A program made the position numbers and the translations under genes. Shown piece after piece: positions 11,201-21,968 of a stretch of 64,000 nucleotides of DNA. The stretch is from contig JAILWY010000003.1 of NCBI GenBank assembly GCA_022113835.1, positions 14,031,055-14,095,054 of the forward strand. The letters are read 5' to 3'. Numbering within the stretch: the first letter of the stretch is position 1; each line of letters starts with the position of its first letter. Source of the stretch: Atopsyche davidsoni. Lineage: Eukaryota; Arthropoda; Insecta; Trichoptera; Hydrobiosidae. The notes beneath the pieces were generated by a model that ran no database searches, was not told where the DNA came from, and saw only the letters and a program-made list of their open reading frames with translations.

Positions 11201-12710
11201 AAACTCTTGCCAAACGCAAGAAGAACTCAACAAGCCATATCCATTTGCTTAAAATCCATCGGAATTGTCCAAAAGGTAGGATATTGGATGCCGTATAAAT
11301 TGAAGACGAGAGACGTCGAACGCCGTTTTTTTATTAGTGAACAGCTGCTCCAATGGCAAAAAAGAAAGGGTTTTTGCATCGTATTGTGACTGGTGACGAA
11401 CAATGGGTTCAATACGATAACTCCAAGCGCAAAAAATCATAGGGAATGCCTGGCCATACGCCAAAATCGATGCCTAGCCGAATATTCATGGTGGAAAGGT
11501 CATACTCTGTATTTGGTGAGACAAATTGGGCATGGTGTACTATGACCTACTACCACCAAGTAAAACCATCACAGGGTAACTTTATCAAACTCAATTGATG
11601 CGTTTGAGCCGAGCACTACGGAAAAAACAGCCACAATACGAGGAGAGGTACGACAAGGTAATTTTGCAACATGACAACGCTCGGTCACATGTTGCGCAGC
11701 CGGTCAAAACATACCTTGAAACGCTGAAATGGGAAGTCCTACCCCACCCGCCATATAGCCCAGATATTGCTTCTTCCGACTACCATTTGTTTTTGTCGAT
11801 GACGCAGGCTCTTAAGGGTCAGTACTTCCGCCTATTTGAAGAAGTCCAAAATTGGATCGATTCATGGATTGCATCAAAAGACACATCGTTTTTTCGAGAT
11901 GGTATCCGAAAATTGCCAGAAAGATGGGGAAAAGTAGTGGCTAGCGATGGACAATACTTTGAAAAATGAACTTGTAACAATTTTTTCACAATAAATCGTC
12001 AAATTTTAAAAAAAATCCTTGAAAACTTATTTGTACAGCTAATACTAACTTGATATTTACGACAAAAGTACTTTTTTTAAGTAAAATTTATATTCACATA
12101 AAATATGCTAATATATAAACAAACACTTACGATATGCTAAAAATATATAGATTTAAAATCAGATTATCAAAATATGAAAGTTAGCCAATTATATTATTAA
12201 TATTCAGTTGTTGAGTCGTTTTGATTTTTTTTTATTCAGTGCAAGAACTGAGTATTAATAAGAGTTCTACTCATATTGCGTACCTGGGGAGATGGGTTAT
12301 GTAAATTCATTACTTTTCTCTTGATGTTACGAATTAATTATTTTTAATTAAAATTTAAAATTGCATTTTAAGAATTTTTTTGTACTTTAGAAAGGGACAA
12401 ACAAATGTTTGTACAGTGGGATTTTGGAACAAACACTTAAAAAGACCTGAATATTATTTGATTTTGTAAATTATTATAATATCAAGTTATTACCTCGACC
12501 ACGGGATTTTGATTTCAAACCGAGATTTGCGACCCTTTTGTGAATGAAAGCTCTCTCTTGAACCGATAAAAATGAAGAAAATTTGAGCTCGGTTTCATTG
12601 TCGTCCTTCAGGAATTTTTCAAGCTGGATACTAATCGAAATATTTACAGATTCCCCGATTTTTGGCATTTTTTGGGCCTGTGAAAATATTTTAGTTTTTT
12701 TACCACTCAT
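5210..12710 (-). CDS. YTHDC2: YTHDC2-type m6A-reader DExH RNA helicase (3' end incomplete)
   Basis: Probable 3'-5' RNA helicase that binds m6A RNA, known in animals for germ-cell and meiotic mRNA control. Exons on the minus strand, all with AG/GT borders and matching phases: 12710-12494, 10550-10225, 10116-9970, 9884-9589, 8624-8443, 8351-8218, 8097-7956, 7800-5666, 5361-5210. Domains in order: R3H ([18 protein letters not shown]); Walker [15 protein letters not shown] box; SAT; an ankyrin insertion (exons 7-8, GLMAAAHHG); motif [12 protein letters not shown]; motif [12 protein letters not shown]2/OB region ([11 protein letters not shown]); GQRPRP; then YTH ([15 protein letters not shown], and RVFLFFSI in exon 9). 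Start ATG 12710 is chosen because MSGKK directly precedes the R3H-containing block; an ATG at 12764 is in frame. About 1243 codons are seen. The last 40-50 YTH residues should follow a donor at 5209 but were not found. Intron 1 holds a mariner. Confidence 0.88.
8700..9530 (-). other. YTHDC2 intron between exons 4 and 5, nothing recognised
   Basis: The gap 8625-9588 separates the SAT-motif exon from the next helicase exon. It is AT-rich with no TIRs, satellite or ORF that I can recognise. Confidence 0.6.
10790..12042 (+). mobile_element. mariner element, copy 2, in YTHDC2 intron 1
   Basis: A 1.25-kb sister of the mariner at 1916-3186, in opposite orientation. The TIR TTAGCTGTACAAATAAG starts at 10790 and its complement ends at 12042, with TA at 10788-10789 and 12043-12044. 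Transposase on the plus strand: N-terminal part around 10930-11230, middle with TGDEQWVQ near 11390, and a C-terminal ORF at 11595-11969 with [10 protein letters not shown] and [15 protein letters not shown], the second and third Asp of a DD34D mariner. Stops and frame changes (for example a TAG just after the TGDEQWVQ segment) separate them, so it is inactive. It lies between YTHDC2 exons 1 and 2 (intron 10551-12493) and is read against that gene. Confidence 0.92.
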
Positions 12711-13267
12711 TATAAAAAAAACAGAAAAACCAATTATCCGATTGAGCGATATCAATGAGATCAAATGAGACTAAACCTAAATATTATCATTCGTGTTTTT
12801 GGAAAACGATAATATTACAAAAATATGTCACAGCATTTTGATAAATGACAGTACGAAGTCAGTGTTGCATAAAGACAAAACAGAAATAAATATAGTTATT
12901 TTTTTAAAATTATTATTTTTTCTTATCTAATAAGTAAATTCTTCGCTCAATGCACGACAAATTTATTATATTATATTATTATATTATATATTTACGTTTG
13001 GTTTATATTTTTAGTCTATGCATTAACCATAGAGAAAGTAAAATAAAATAATAAAGAGTGGCGTTTGCGTTCTCGGTCTTGTCAAAATATTTACATATTT
13101 TGCTGCGGATTTAAAATAAATGAGGGAAAATGAGAACGTATGGTTATAAAATGAACAGAAACGACATTTCGAAATATCTGTACGATTTTTAGTGATGACT
13201 TAAATCCCTTTCAAAATGTGTTTTTATCCCTTTGAACTTAGCAGCGTATATTGAACATTAACAGAAC
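12711..13267. promoter_or_regulatory. shared head-to-head promoter interval YTHDC2 / DCAF12
   Basis: 557 bp separate the YTHDC2 start codon (minus, 12710) from the DCAF12 start codon (plus, 13268). Both promoters and 5'UTRs must fit here unless upstream non-coding exons exist. It is AT-rich; I do not see a clear TATA box or other named site. The bidirectional arrangement is directly visible; promoter function is inferred. Confidence 0.55.
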
Positions 13268-14697
13268 ATGTCTCAGACAATTCGAAGCTGTGTTGAGGGT
13301 AAATTGCCTCCTTGTTATGTATCCACCAGACTTGAAGAAAGGCGTGCCAAAGCTAGGGCTTTAAGGTAACAACATTGTGATCAAATCGACAGTATTTCAT
13401 TTAAATGAAAAATAAGACCATGGCGTTCGATTAGACTGCTGGCTACAGTATCATGCATGTCAATTTTCCGAAGTTTTTCAATTAACTAAGAACCAATACA
13501 CCATCTATCCAAAATAAATTAATATTTAAATATACTAGAAATATTTATATGTAAAACACAATTTTTTATGATTTGATCTAAATAACTGTGGTTTTGCTCT
13601 GCCACATATAATCTTGTGACCTGAATATTCAAGTATAGTTTTGTGCATTTGTAAAGAATTTTTTGTGTCCTCTCAATGATCCCAATCAAGGTAATCAATC
13701 AGTTTGGTCGTATCCTTATTAAATAGACTATAAACTGCCTAAATTGTACATAGATAGATAGATTATTATATTTCGCCCTTTCCGCTTAGTAAATATGCCA
13801 GGTATGTCCAGTTTTGAATTTATCTCATTTTGCGAAATCTTCATAAATCTGTAGTAACAAAAATAAACCACGTTGATGATTATTTCCGGAGCATATTTTT
13901 GTTGTTCTACCTTTTATAAGTTTTTATCTTTGTCAATCAATTTGATTTGTTAGTCAATCTTTGAAAATTGTTTAAGAATGCCTCTTTTTTGTATTAGTGA
14001 CATATATTTATATATATATATTTTACAGTAATACCCTGCTTTACACGACCTCGTTATGCATGGTTTCACTATAACGTGATTTTTAAATTTCGCGTTAAAA
14101 TGCCTCGCATTACGTGAATTTCTTATTTAAGAATGTGTATGAACATAATGTAGTCATTGACTTCTCTTAACAATTAAAAACAGCGTTGGGTGTTATGAAT
14201 GTATTTTACAAGAATGTAAAATGCTACCCAAAAGACAATAGATGTATTTTTCAGTAAAAATAACATGTAATGATTTGATTCAAATGATTCGTATTTTTTT
14301 GTATTAACCCTTTCCACTCCGTTGGCGACAATGTGTCGACATGGTAAATTCCTTTGTAACTCCGTTGGCGACTATAGGTCGCCATAGTGCACCTTTTATT
14401 GTTTACCCTATAAGAAGTCTAGGTGCGTATTAGAGCAGGTATAAACCCCTTTTGCCAATTTTTCAAGGTAATTGCTGCCATTCGGACGTATTCACATTGT
14501 TAAATTAAAAAAAAACAAACAAAAAAAAGTCCAGAGTTCAAAGGGTTAAGTTTTGACTATTTATGTATGTTTAATCGTAAATCGCGATTTTTTCCGGAAC
14601 GTTTCCCTTGCGTAAAGCGGGGTATTACTGTATATATATATTTTTCTCTTATCTAATAAGTAAATTCTTCGCTCAATGTACGACAAATTTATTATAA

Positions 14698-14767
<70 letters not shown>

Positions 14768-17297
14768 TTGATGTATTATAGATTGGAGAGGCAGAGGAAG
14801 CCGGATAAGCTGGAAGATTTCGTTTGCTATTCCGACTCTGAGAGCGAAGAGGATACTCCTTCTCAACAGCAGCAAATATTAAGAACCTCATATAACTTTG
14901 TTGATTATGTTCGTTCTCGAGAGATCCAGGCCAGAGAAGTATACAGTTTATATCGCTCACCTCTTCACTATATGTATAATATGGAGTTAGTTTTCTTATG
15001 TGCATGTGTTTCAACTGAAAGCTGATCGATCATCTCTCTCTCTCTGTCTGTCTGTCTATCTCCGCTTAGTAGAGAAGTGAGTGGTAAAAGTTGAAAATTT
15101 GTGGTTTTATTTTATTGTCTACTTATTGTCTATTATTTTTCTTGCAGACTAGATTTGTGAATCCTTCGTATGCGTCGAGACACATTCTCACCCATGACAT
15201 GTTCAAAGAGACTCCCGTGAGCTTGGGCAATATGAACAAAGTTTTCTGCTCGCAATGGCTTTCAGACAGGCAGGTGGTGTTTGGAACTAAATGCAATAAA
15301 GTATGTACATCACACGATAGCACTTGTGTAATGCCCAAACCATAGGAAAATTCAGTATTCATCAATATATGTTGTATTGTTTTACGAAAATTTATAGCTA
15401 ATGGTGTATGACGTGAACACACGACAATTAGACGTCATTCCGACACTGCGGGCACGTCAGCCTTGGGGAGCCGCTGAGCATCAAACTGGTATCCATGCCG
15501 TCGAGATTAACCCTTCACGTACACTTCTGGCTACCGGTGCCCGCAATTCCTGCGAGATTGCAGTTTATCGTCTTCCCACATTGGATCCCGTCTGCGTCGG
15601 TGAAGCGCACAAGGATTGGGTGAGTCATTAATTCTCTAGAATCTAAATGAGGTATCCTTATATTGTCTTCCGTATATAAGGGTCACAGGGGTCGCACGGT
15701 ATGCGAAGCGATAAAAACGACGGTTAATACATAAAGACAAAAATAATTATACTATACATATGATTTTTCTTAAATGGTGTCCTCCCTCCTCTTGTCTTGT
15801 CTTGTCTGTGATCAGAAGGAGTTGATATTTTTTTATAAAATTATTATTTTACCAACTACTAGATGATCGCAAGGATCTGATCTGACCTGACTTATCTGCA
15901 GGTATTAGATATGTGTTGGCTGGATGACCAGTTCCTGGTATCGGGTTCGCGGGACACCAAGATGGCCCTATGGCGCGTATGCGGGGACCAAAATACCGAA
16001 GAAGGCTCAGAGTCTGGAGTCGCTCGTGTTCCTCCAGCTCCACCCGCAGTGGGTACCGTGCCCCCCGTACCTCTGTATGATTATATTGCTCCTGTTACAA
16101 TCAAGGAATGCAGATCCGGTGAGGCTTTTTTTGTTACTAATATGATTAGGCACATTAGTTCATATATAGATGATGATTTAAAGAAACTCTCAGAAAAAAA
16201 TATCATCGTGCATTTTTGTATCATACCAAGGAATATCTCAGCCACTTTTGTTTTGTTTGCATTCATTTGACATTTCAGCGTTTTTCAGGTCAGAAAGTGA
16301 GGGCCATAACTTTCAACAAGAGATGGAAAGAGATAGCCGCTCTGACCTTGAATGGATACATACACGTGTTCAATGCTGAAACATTCAAGCAGAAGATATC
16401 TCGAAAATTACCATCATGCCAAGACCTAGTGTGCTTGGCTACACAGGAGAGTGGATTATACGCCATCGGCTGCAAATCGTATACTTTGCTTTTGGATTGC
16501 CGCACTTTGCAGTCCGTGAAGAAGATTACGTCTCGCTATAATGGCTGTGGGATCCGTTCTGCCAGTTTTCAAGGAAATATGTTGACTATTGGAACCGGCT
16601 TAGGTCAGTCAGTGTGCTCTTAGAGGTGTAAATTTGAGTAAAGTTTTCCACTATAACACTTGCAGCTTAATGTAACATATATTTTTAATTGTAGGCATGC
16701 TTATGTTCTATGACTTGCGAGCTGGTAAATACCTCGAGAGCAACATTCACACTTCCAAGACTGTGGTCCTCAAGGCGTCCAAGGGATATGTGGTAAGAAC
16801 AATTATTTCATGATTTAAAAAGCTAGTAGTTATTCTTTTATCGAATGTTATCAGATATATAATTTGTGCCAAAAAATTAATGAAATCAATGCCTCGAATA
16901 AAACAGAGGTTTTGTATGATTTGTAATAAAAAAAATTATGGCTCTAAAGGTATTCACTTTAAAGCATGTCATGTAAGGAGGTTGATGCTATCCAAATTCA
17001 CGTTGCAGGGGGTCGTGCAGTAATCACAAAAGTTTACATGCGATTTTGAGCGATCTGGAGTCAAATCTGACGATATTGTTGTTTTTTTATTTTTTGTAAC
17101 TAGATTTTAAAATGGCTGCTCGGTAAAAGTAATGGTTTTTGCAGTTTCCTGATGAGGAAGCCGACGGTTTTAATCAAGTAAAATACGTTCCCGCTATCTA
17201 CACACACTGCTACGATGCCACCGGAACTCGCATCTTCACCGCCGGAGGACCACTCCCCGCCACTCTCATCGGGAACTATGCGGGCCTCTGGCAATGA
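13268..17297 (+). CDS. DCAF12: DCAF12-type WD40 substrate receptor of CUL4-DDB1 ligase
   Basis: DCAF12 is a WD40 beta-propeller that loads substrates onto the CRL4 ubiquitin ligase; the human protein recognises C-terminal di-glutamate degrons. Eight exons with consistent phases: 13268-13365, 14782-14938, 15148-15300, about 15398-15619, 15902-16118, 16289-16603, 16695-16792, 17145-17297 (TGA), about 470 codons, close to the human length. Recognisable text: [28 protein letters not shown] ([14 protein letters not shown]), [30 protein letters not shown], and a C-terminus [27 protein letters not shown]. The start ATG 13268 opens a short basic exon. Intron 1 (13366-14781) contains two nested MITEs and a TA microsatellite that abuts the exon 2 acceptor. 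Head to head with YTHDC2. Identity confident; the exon 2 donor (GAA|GTATAC) is chosen by phase. Confidence 0.9.
14026..14630. mobile_element. pogo/Tc1-like MITE in DCAF12 intron 1
   Basis: A 605-bp element with inverted ends CAGTAATACCCTGCTTTAC (14026) and GTAAAGCGGGGTATTACTG (to 14630), one mismatch, flanked by TA on both sides. No transposase. The ends resemble pogo/Tigger-type TIRs. A second small element is nested inside. Confidence 0.8.
14304..14549. mobile_element. TTAA-flanked MITE nested in the pogo-like MITE
   Basis: About 246 bp bounded by TTAACCCTTT at 14304 and AAAGGGTTAA at 14549. TTAA at both ends is the piggyBac target. Inside, CTCCGTTGGCGAC occurs twice. Non-coding. Confidence 0.6.
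14696..14766. repeat. (TA)n microsatellite next to DCAF12 exon 2
   Basis: About 60 bp of TA end roughly 15 bp before the AG acceptor of exon 2 (14782), taking the place of a normal polypyrimidine tract. Confidence 0.9.
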
Positions 17298-17602
17298 TGT
17301 GACCGACACCATTCTAGAAATTACATTTAATTTATTTCCACAAGGCGCTTGCACAAACCATTGTTGCAATTTAGTTAGTTTTTAACTGTTTTATAAACGT
17401 TTTGACTGTGACTTGTACATGATCAATTATTTTACTACAATCTTCATTTAACTGAAGTATCGCCCTCAAGCGAGAACTGTCCGCTGCATTGTACTAGGAC
17501 CAGTGGAGTGTTAAGTTGGAAAGACGTCCTACCTTTGATTATTTTTGCTGGTAGACGCGGCGCGCATGGAATCTGATGTCACTCCACATTGTGTGTAAAC
17601 CT

Positions 17603-17608
17603 AATAAA
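17603..17608 (+). terminator. DCAF12 poly(A) signal AATAAA
   Basis: AATAAA about 305 bases after the DCAF12 stop. It is the first full signal seen downstream in this orientation. Confidence 0.6.
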
Positions 17609-17619
17609 TTTGTCATACA

Positions 17620-18034
17620 ATTTTTGATCATCTGAGAACATAATAATGATGAGTAAAAAAAAAAGATAAAATCCAATGTAAAATATTTGTTATCAAAGTG
17701 AATTCTGAAAATAATATAATATTATTTAAAGTAATATGTAATGGAGAGTTTGTTTCATAATTGATTTTACTAAATGTATATAACTTCATTTATCTTATTA
17801 ATTCCATGATTTGGAATTGATTTTTCATTAATTTTCAATGAAAATATTTATAATATACTTTGTAAATAACTAAAAGAATATTTATTATGAATTCAATGGA
17901 AGATTTTATATTAAAAAAATATTCTTTTAACCGGAAAAGGTCTTTTATTTATCATCATGTTTGTACAGTCTAAAATGTCAAGATTATATTGAAAGCTAGC
18001 AAGTAAAAGTGCCGCAGCTCAATGGTAAGGAAGA
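17620..18034. other. AT-rich intergenic DNA, nothing recognised
   Basis: Downstream of DCAF12 the sequence is AT-rich with simple A/T runs and no coding potential. Confidence 0.6.
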
Positions 18035-18137
18035 GACATCAATCGCCAGATGGTGACATCACCATCTGGCGATTGATGTCGAGCATCCTCATCGTCCCTG
18101 CCCTCGACATCGAGGGCAGGGACGATGAGGATGCTCG
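18035..18137. repeat. two adjacent perfect inverted repeats (twin hairpins)
   Basis: Hairpin 1: arm 18035-18056 pairs perfectly with 18059-18080 (22 bp). Hairpin 2: arm 18080-18107 pairs perfectly with 18110-18137 (28 bp). Both have the same 2-base loop, CA, and share base 18080. They are GC-richer than their surroundings. Confidence 0.95.
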
Positions 18138-18216
18138 ATGATAATAATTTATAGTTAAATAAGTAGCCAAATTTGAAGACAACTAACTCGGGCTAGTCAT
18201 TCGATTTGACAGTAAC

Positions 18217-18221
<5 letters not shown>

Positions 18222-18258
<37 letters not shown>
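18222..18258. repeat. (TA)n microsatellite
   Basis: About 37 bp of TA. The unannotated interval up to 18498 is AT-rich with another short TA run that ends at the next mariner. Confidence 0.9.
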
Positions 18259-18265
<7 letters not shown>

Positions 18266-18498
18266 TTGTTATATTATTTATTTGAGGTCCAGGAGGCTGG
18301 AGAGAGCCTCATCAAAAGAGCACCGAAGGGAAAAGATGTAGTTGTAGTAAAAGGAGTTGATGTCGAAGAGTCGGGGATAGGATAGAACGTAAGGTAATGG
18401 GATTTTTTTTTAAAATTATACACACTGTCATGTACACGAGTATTGAAAGTGTAAAATATATAAAATAAAAAATAAAAAAATATATATATATATATGTA

Positions 18499-18955
18499 CG
18501 AGGGCGATCCGATAAGTACTTAGCCTACAAAAGAAAAACGAAAATTTTGGAAAAGTGGCGATTTATTTCTCAAAATAGTCTCCTTTTAGCTCGATGCTCC
18601 AACTTCTTTAACCCATCTGAAAAATACGTTTTCTCGAGGTCTGCAAAGTAGGCCTCCGTGGCGGCGATGATCTCCTCATTCGACTTAAATTTCTGCCCGG
18701 CGAGTGACTCAAGTTTGGAAAAAAATCGCACGGGGCCAAATCTGAAGAATACGGTGGATGTGGGAGCAGTTCGTAGTGCAATTCGACCACTTTGGCCGTG
18801 GCGACGGCGGAGGTGTGAGCCATGGTGCTCTTTGATTTCGCTGCGCGATTTCCCTTCCAATAGAAAGAATCGAATCACCGACCGATATTGTTCTTTTTCC
18901 ATTTTTCTAAAATGCGCGTACACGTCCGCTTCCACACGCGGTCATAAACAACACT
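18499..18955 (-). pseudogene. internally deleted mariner, third family member
   Basis: A different mariner from the two above. The left end CGAGGGCGATCCGATAAGTA follows a TA at 18497-18498. On the minus strand the transposase start (YRSVIRFFLLEGKSRSEIKE) joins almost directly to the C-terminal end (SNEEIIAATEAYFADLEKTY, then FSDGLKKLEHR), so most of the catalytic domain is deleted. A remnant of PHPPYSSDLAPCDF is in another frame. The right-hand TIR is not visible; the element stops near the TRAS fragment at about 18965. Confidence 0.8.
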
Positions 18956-18965
18956 ACAAGTACGA

Positions 18966-19128
18966 TTCCTCGACCTGGCGGACGAGGCAGTACTGCGTGC
19001 TCGTCACATTGGATGTGAGAACACCTTCAACAGCGCCCCATGGGAGATGATCACGGAGGCACTGGAGAAGAAAGGCGTTCGAGACCGCAGCGTACACTAC
19101 ACTCCCACAGGTGGAATAACGAGAACCA
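18966..19128 (+). pseudogene. TRAS/SART-like reverse transcriptase fragment
   Basis: About 160 bp match the RT region of the telomeric elements (for example 53546-53745): ACCTGGCGGAC, CAGTACTGCGTGCTCGT, AACAGCGCCCCATGGGAGA, TACACTCCCACAGGTGGAAT. About 37 bp present in the intact copies are missing after GAAAGGCGT, and there are frame-breaking changes. It joins the 50-bp satellite directly at its right end. Confidence 0.85.
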
Positions 19129-19820
19129 CCAAAAAAAGAGTAACCGAAATAAAAACATTTTTGGAAAAATTAGTCCTGAAAAAAGGAGCAGCTAAAATAA
19201 AAACATTTACCGAATAAAGTTGGGTCTCAAGAAAGAAGTTATCTAATTAAAAACATTAACCAATAAAAGTTGGTTCTCAAAAAAGGAGTAATCTAAATAA
19301 AAACATTCACCGATAAAAGTTGGTCCTCAAAAAAGGAGTTACCTATATGAAAACATTTTTCGAAACAAATTCGTCCTTAAAATAGGAGCAGCCAAAATGA
19401 AAACATTTACCGATAAAAGTTGGTCCTTAAAAAGGAGTAACCTTAGTGAAAACATTTATCCAAAAAAATTCGTCCTTAAAAAAAGAGCAGCCAAAATGAG
19501 AACATTTAACGATAAAAGTTGGTCCTCAAAAAAGGAGTAACCTAAATAAAAAGATAAATCGATAAAATTGGTTTTCAAAAAAGGAGAAACCTAAATAAAA
19601 ACATTTACCGATAAAAGTTGGTCCTCAAAAAAGGAGTTACCTAAAAGAAAATATTTGTCGAAAAAAATTCGTCCTCAAAAAAGGAGCAGCTTAAATGAAA
19701 ACATTTACCGAAAAAAATTGGTTTTCAAAAGAGAAGTAATCTAAAAAAATACATAAACCGATAAAACTAAGTCCTCAAAAAAGGAATAACCTAGATAAAA
19801 ACATTTTCTGATAAAAGTTG
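19129..19820. repeat. 50-bp tandem satellite, block 1
   Basis: About 14 imperfect copies of a roughly 50-bp unit containing AAAAACATTTACCGATAAAA and GTTGGTCCTCAAAAAAGGAG. The same unit recurs in inverted orientation at 24400-24808. Confidence 0.92.
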
Positions 19821-20050
19821 GTTTTATAATAGCAACATTAAACTGTTCAAGGAACTGTTGATAATACGTTATAAATGGATTTCATAATAGGCATGACGAA
19901 AGATTTTCAAATCCACTTCCATAATGGGGGTACCCATTTACTATTTACGAAAAAAACTTTATTTCGGTAAAAAACTAGAGTTTAACGATGTTTAAAGCCA
20001 TTTTTATAATATTTTTTCAAAAGTGCGCGAAAACGCGACATCGCGAGGCG
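19821..20050. other. unique AT-rich spacer
   Basis: Between the satellite and the CRE cluster; no ORF or repeat recognised. Confidence 0.5.
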
Positions 20051-20183
20051 TGACGTCATCGCAGCATTTTTTAGACGCTCTGACGTCATTAACTATATTT
20101 GTAACGGGCGTGCCATTGTGTTTGCATTGAAGACCATAGACCAATTTGAATACCATAGAGTTGTTGACGTCAGTATGACGTCA
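20051..20183. promoter_or_regulatory. cluster of four TGACGTCA (CRE/ATF) sites
   Basis: Exact TGACGTCA at 20051, 20081, 20165 and 20176, followed by an inverted CCAAT box (ATTGG) near 20193. The 8-mer is the full CREB/ATF consensus palindrome. The cluster lies about 260 bp upstream of the first exon of the GALNT-like fragment. Promoter role is inferred. Confidence 0.6.
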
Positions 20184-20445
20184 TGCGCTGTGATTGGTGT
20201 TTCAGTCAAAATGGCCGATTGCAGTATTTTAATCTTTTAATTTATTGAAAATCGTATTAATCTTAGATTTTTAAATAAAACTAAATCACTTTTTTAAATC
20301 CTTTTAATATGTATTTTCTCTTAAAATAATTATTTCTTTGATTCTTTGATACTGTCGTCATCCCTATTATGTTATATTTTCTACCGAAATATGATTTATT
20401 ACAAGTCAACTACAAATTTATCGATAGAGCGTTATTTATTTTCAG

Positions 20446-21968
20446 AACACTAGTCTGATTGGAGACATCAGTGAACGCAAAAAACTTCGGGAAAGATTTC
20501 AGTGCAAGTCATTTGATTGGTTTCTGGATAACGTTTATCCTGAAAAATTTATACCCAACAAACATGTTATAGGATGGGGAAGGTAATATATTTTCACACT
20601 CATTAACCCAGCTTGTCACAATTCATCCATATTTTTAAACAAGTTATTATTGTGTTGTGTATGTTTCTATTAACTTGAGAAGTAGTTTTTGTTTTTCACG
20701 AGTCTCACAAAAATATTCAGCAATATGAATCGATTATACAATTCTTTCAAATTTAAAGTGTTGGATAGATTTCAGAACCCCAAGACTAACTTATGTCTTG
20801 ACTCTATGGGGGGAGATCCGGAACATCTAGGGGGCGTGGGGTTATACATCTGCCATAAAACGCTGATGCACCCACAGTTGTACAGCCTAACATTGGAAGG
20901 AACAATAAGAACTGAAGAAAAGTGCATACAAGTCCCACAGAAATCGTAAGAGTCATTATTAAGAACTATTCAAAATCAATACATTGATGTTTTTTGTTTC
21001 TTGGGTCTAAATAACAAATGAACTTTTCGCCGTTGATGTTATGTTGTTGCTTATGATAATGGATGTAGATTAAAAGGCTGGCGAAATGTTTGCGTATTCG
21101 TTTATTAAGATGGACAAAAGAATATTACGTGGTTACTAGTCGAGTGTCTGCGTCTCTCTGTGGCGTGGGTGGCCTTATCGCTAGGGTGTAGGGGTTGTCG
21201 TAAAATTAGAAAGTCTTTACCTGCGGCAGGGGCGGACCTAACCAAGACAAATAATGTAGCGGTGTATTTACACTGACCGCTACAAACTCATTAACTTTTT
21301 TACTTGAGATAAATAACCACTATTTATTTTACTAGCGATGCCATTAGTAGTTTTTAATGGCACTTCTGGGTTAAATGGCTTTATTATTGTTGTTAGCGGT
21401 TGACCTTGCTGAAATGTTAGAAAATATATTTCTCGACTAATGCATGTATTTAAAATATATATTTTTTTGCTTTTCAGAAATGCAAATTCGAATGGTCGAA
21501 TTCTTTTCATATCAAACTGCGAATCTGGAAAAAGTGACCAGGTTAAAATAATTTAGAATAGTAGAAAAAAGCACAAGCAAAATATTTATTGATAACATAC
21601 ATAACATAAATGGAATTTTCTAGAAATGGAGACAGTTGCCTAGTGGTCAGATTCAGCACATTGAGAGTCAACTGTGTCTAGATGCAACTGGACTGAAAAG
21701 TAGCGATAACATTTTAGTTCAAACTTGTGTTGACGGAAATCCTCATCAAATATGGAATATTGAATTTGATAGTACCAATAACTCTGGTAACCCAGCTAAA
21801 GGTATAAATATTGAAAATATTAGGTAACAATTTATTATTCCTGCTACTATTGGTAACTTTTTATTAGTGGACAAGCCTTGCAATGAAGTTGTCGTCACTG
21901 TAAATTAAAATAAAACGTTTGTTTTTCATTTCAGAAAACCATATCCTAGTATTGAAATGAAGTGGTAA
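20446..21968 (+). pseudogene. polypeptide GalNAc-transferase C-terminal lectin exons, catalytic part absent
   Basis: Exons 20446-20582, 20721-20945, 21478-21541, 21624-21823 and 21935-21968 (TAA) join in consistent phases. The first encodes [20 protein letters not shown] and NVYPEKF, the linker after the catalytic domain of GALNT/pgant enzymes, which start mucin-type O-glycosylation in the Golgi. The rest is the ricin-type lectin domain (TNLCLDSMGG, GLYICH, QLCLDATGL, NPHQIWN). No glycosyltransferase exon (DxH, catalytic fold) is seen between DCAF12 and 20446, where only repeats and the CRE cluster lie. The exons are free of stops, so this may be a recent partial duplicate, a lectin-only transcript, or the end of a gene with a very remote 5' part. 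Poly(A) signals follow near 22148. Confidence 0.75.
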
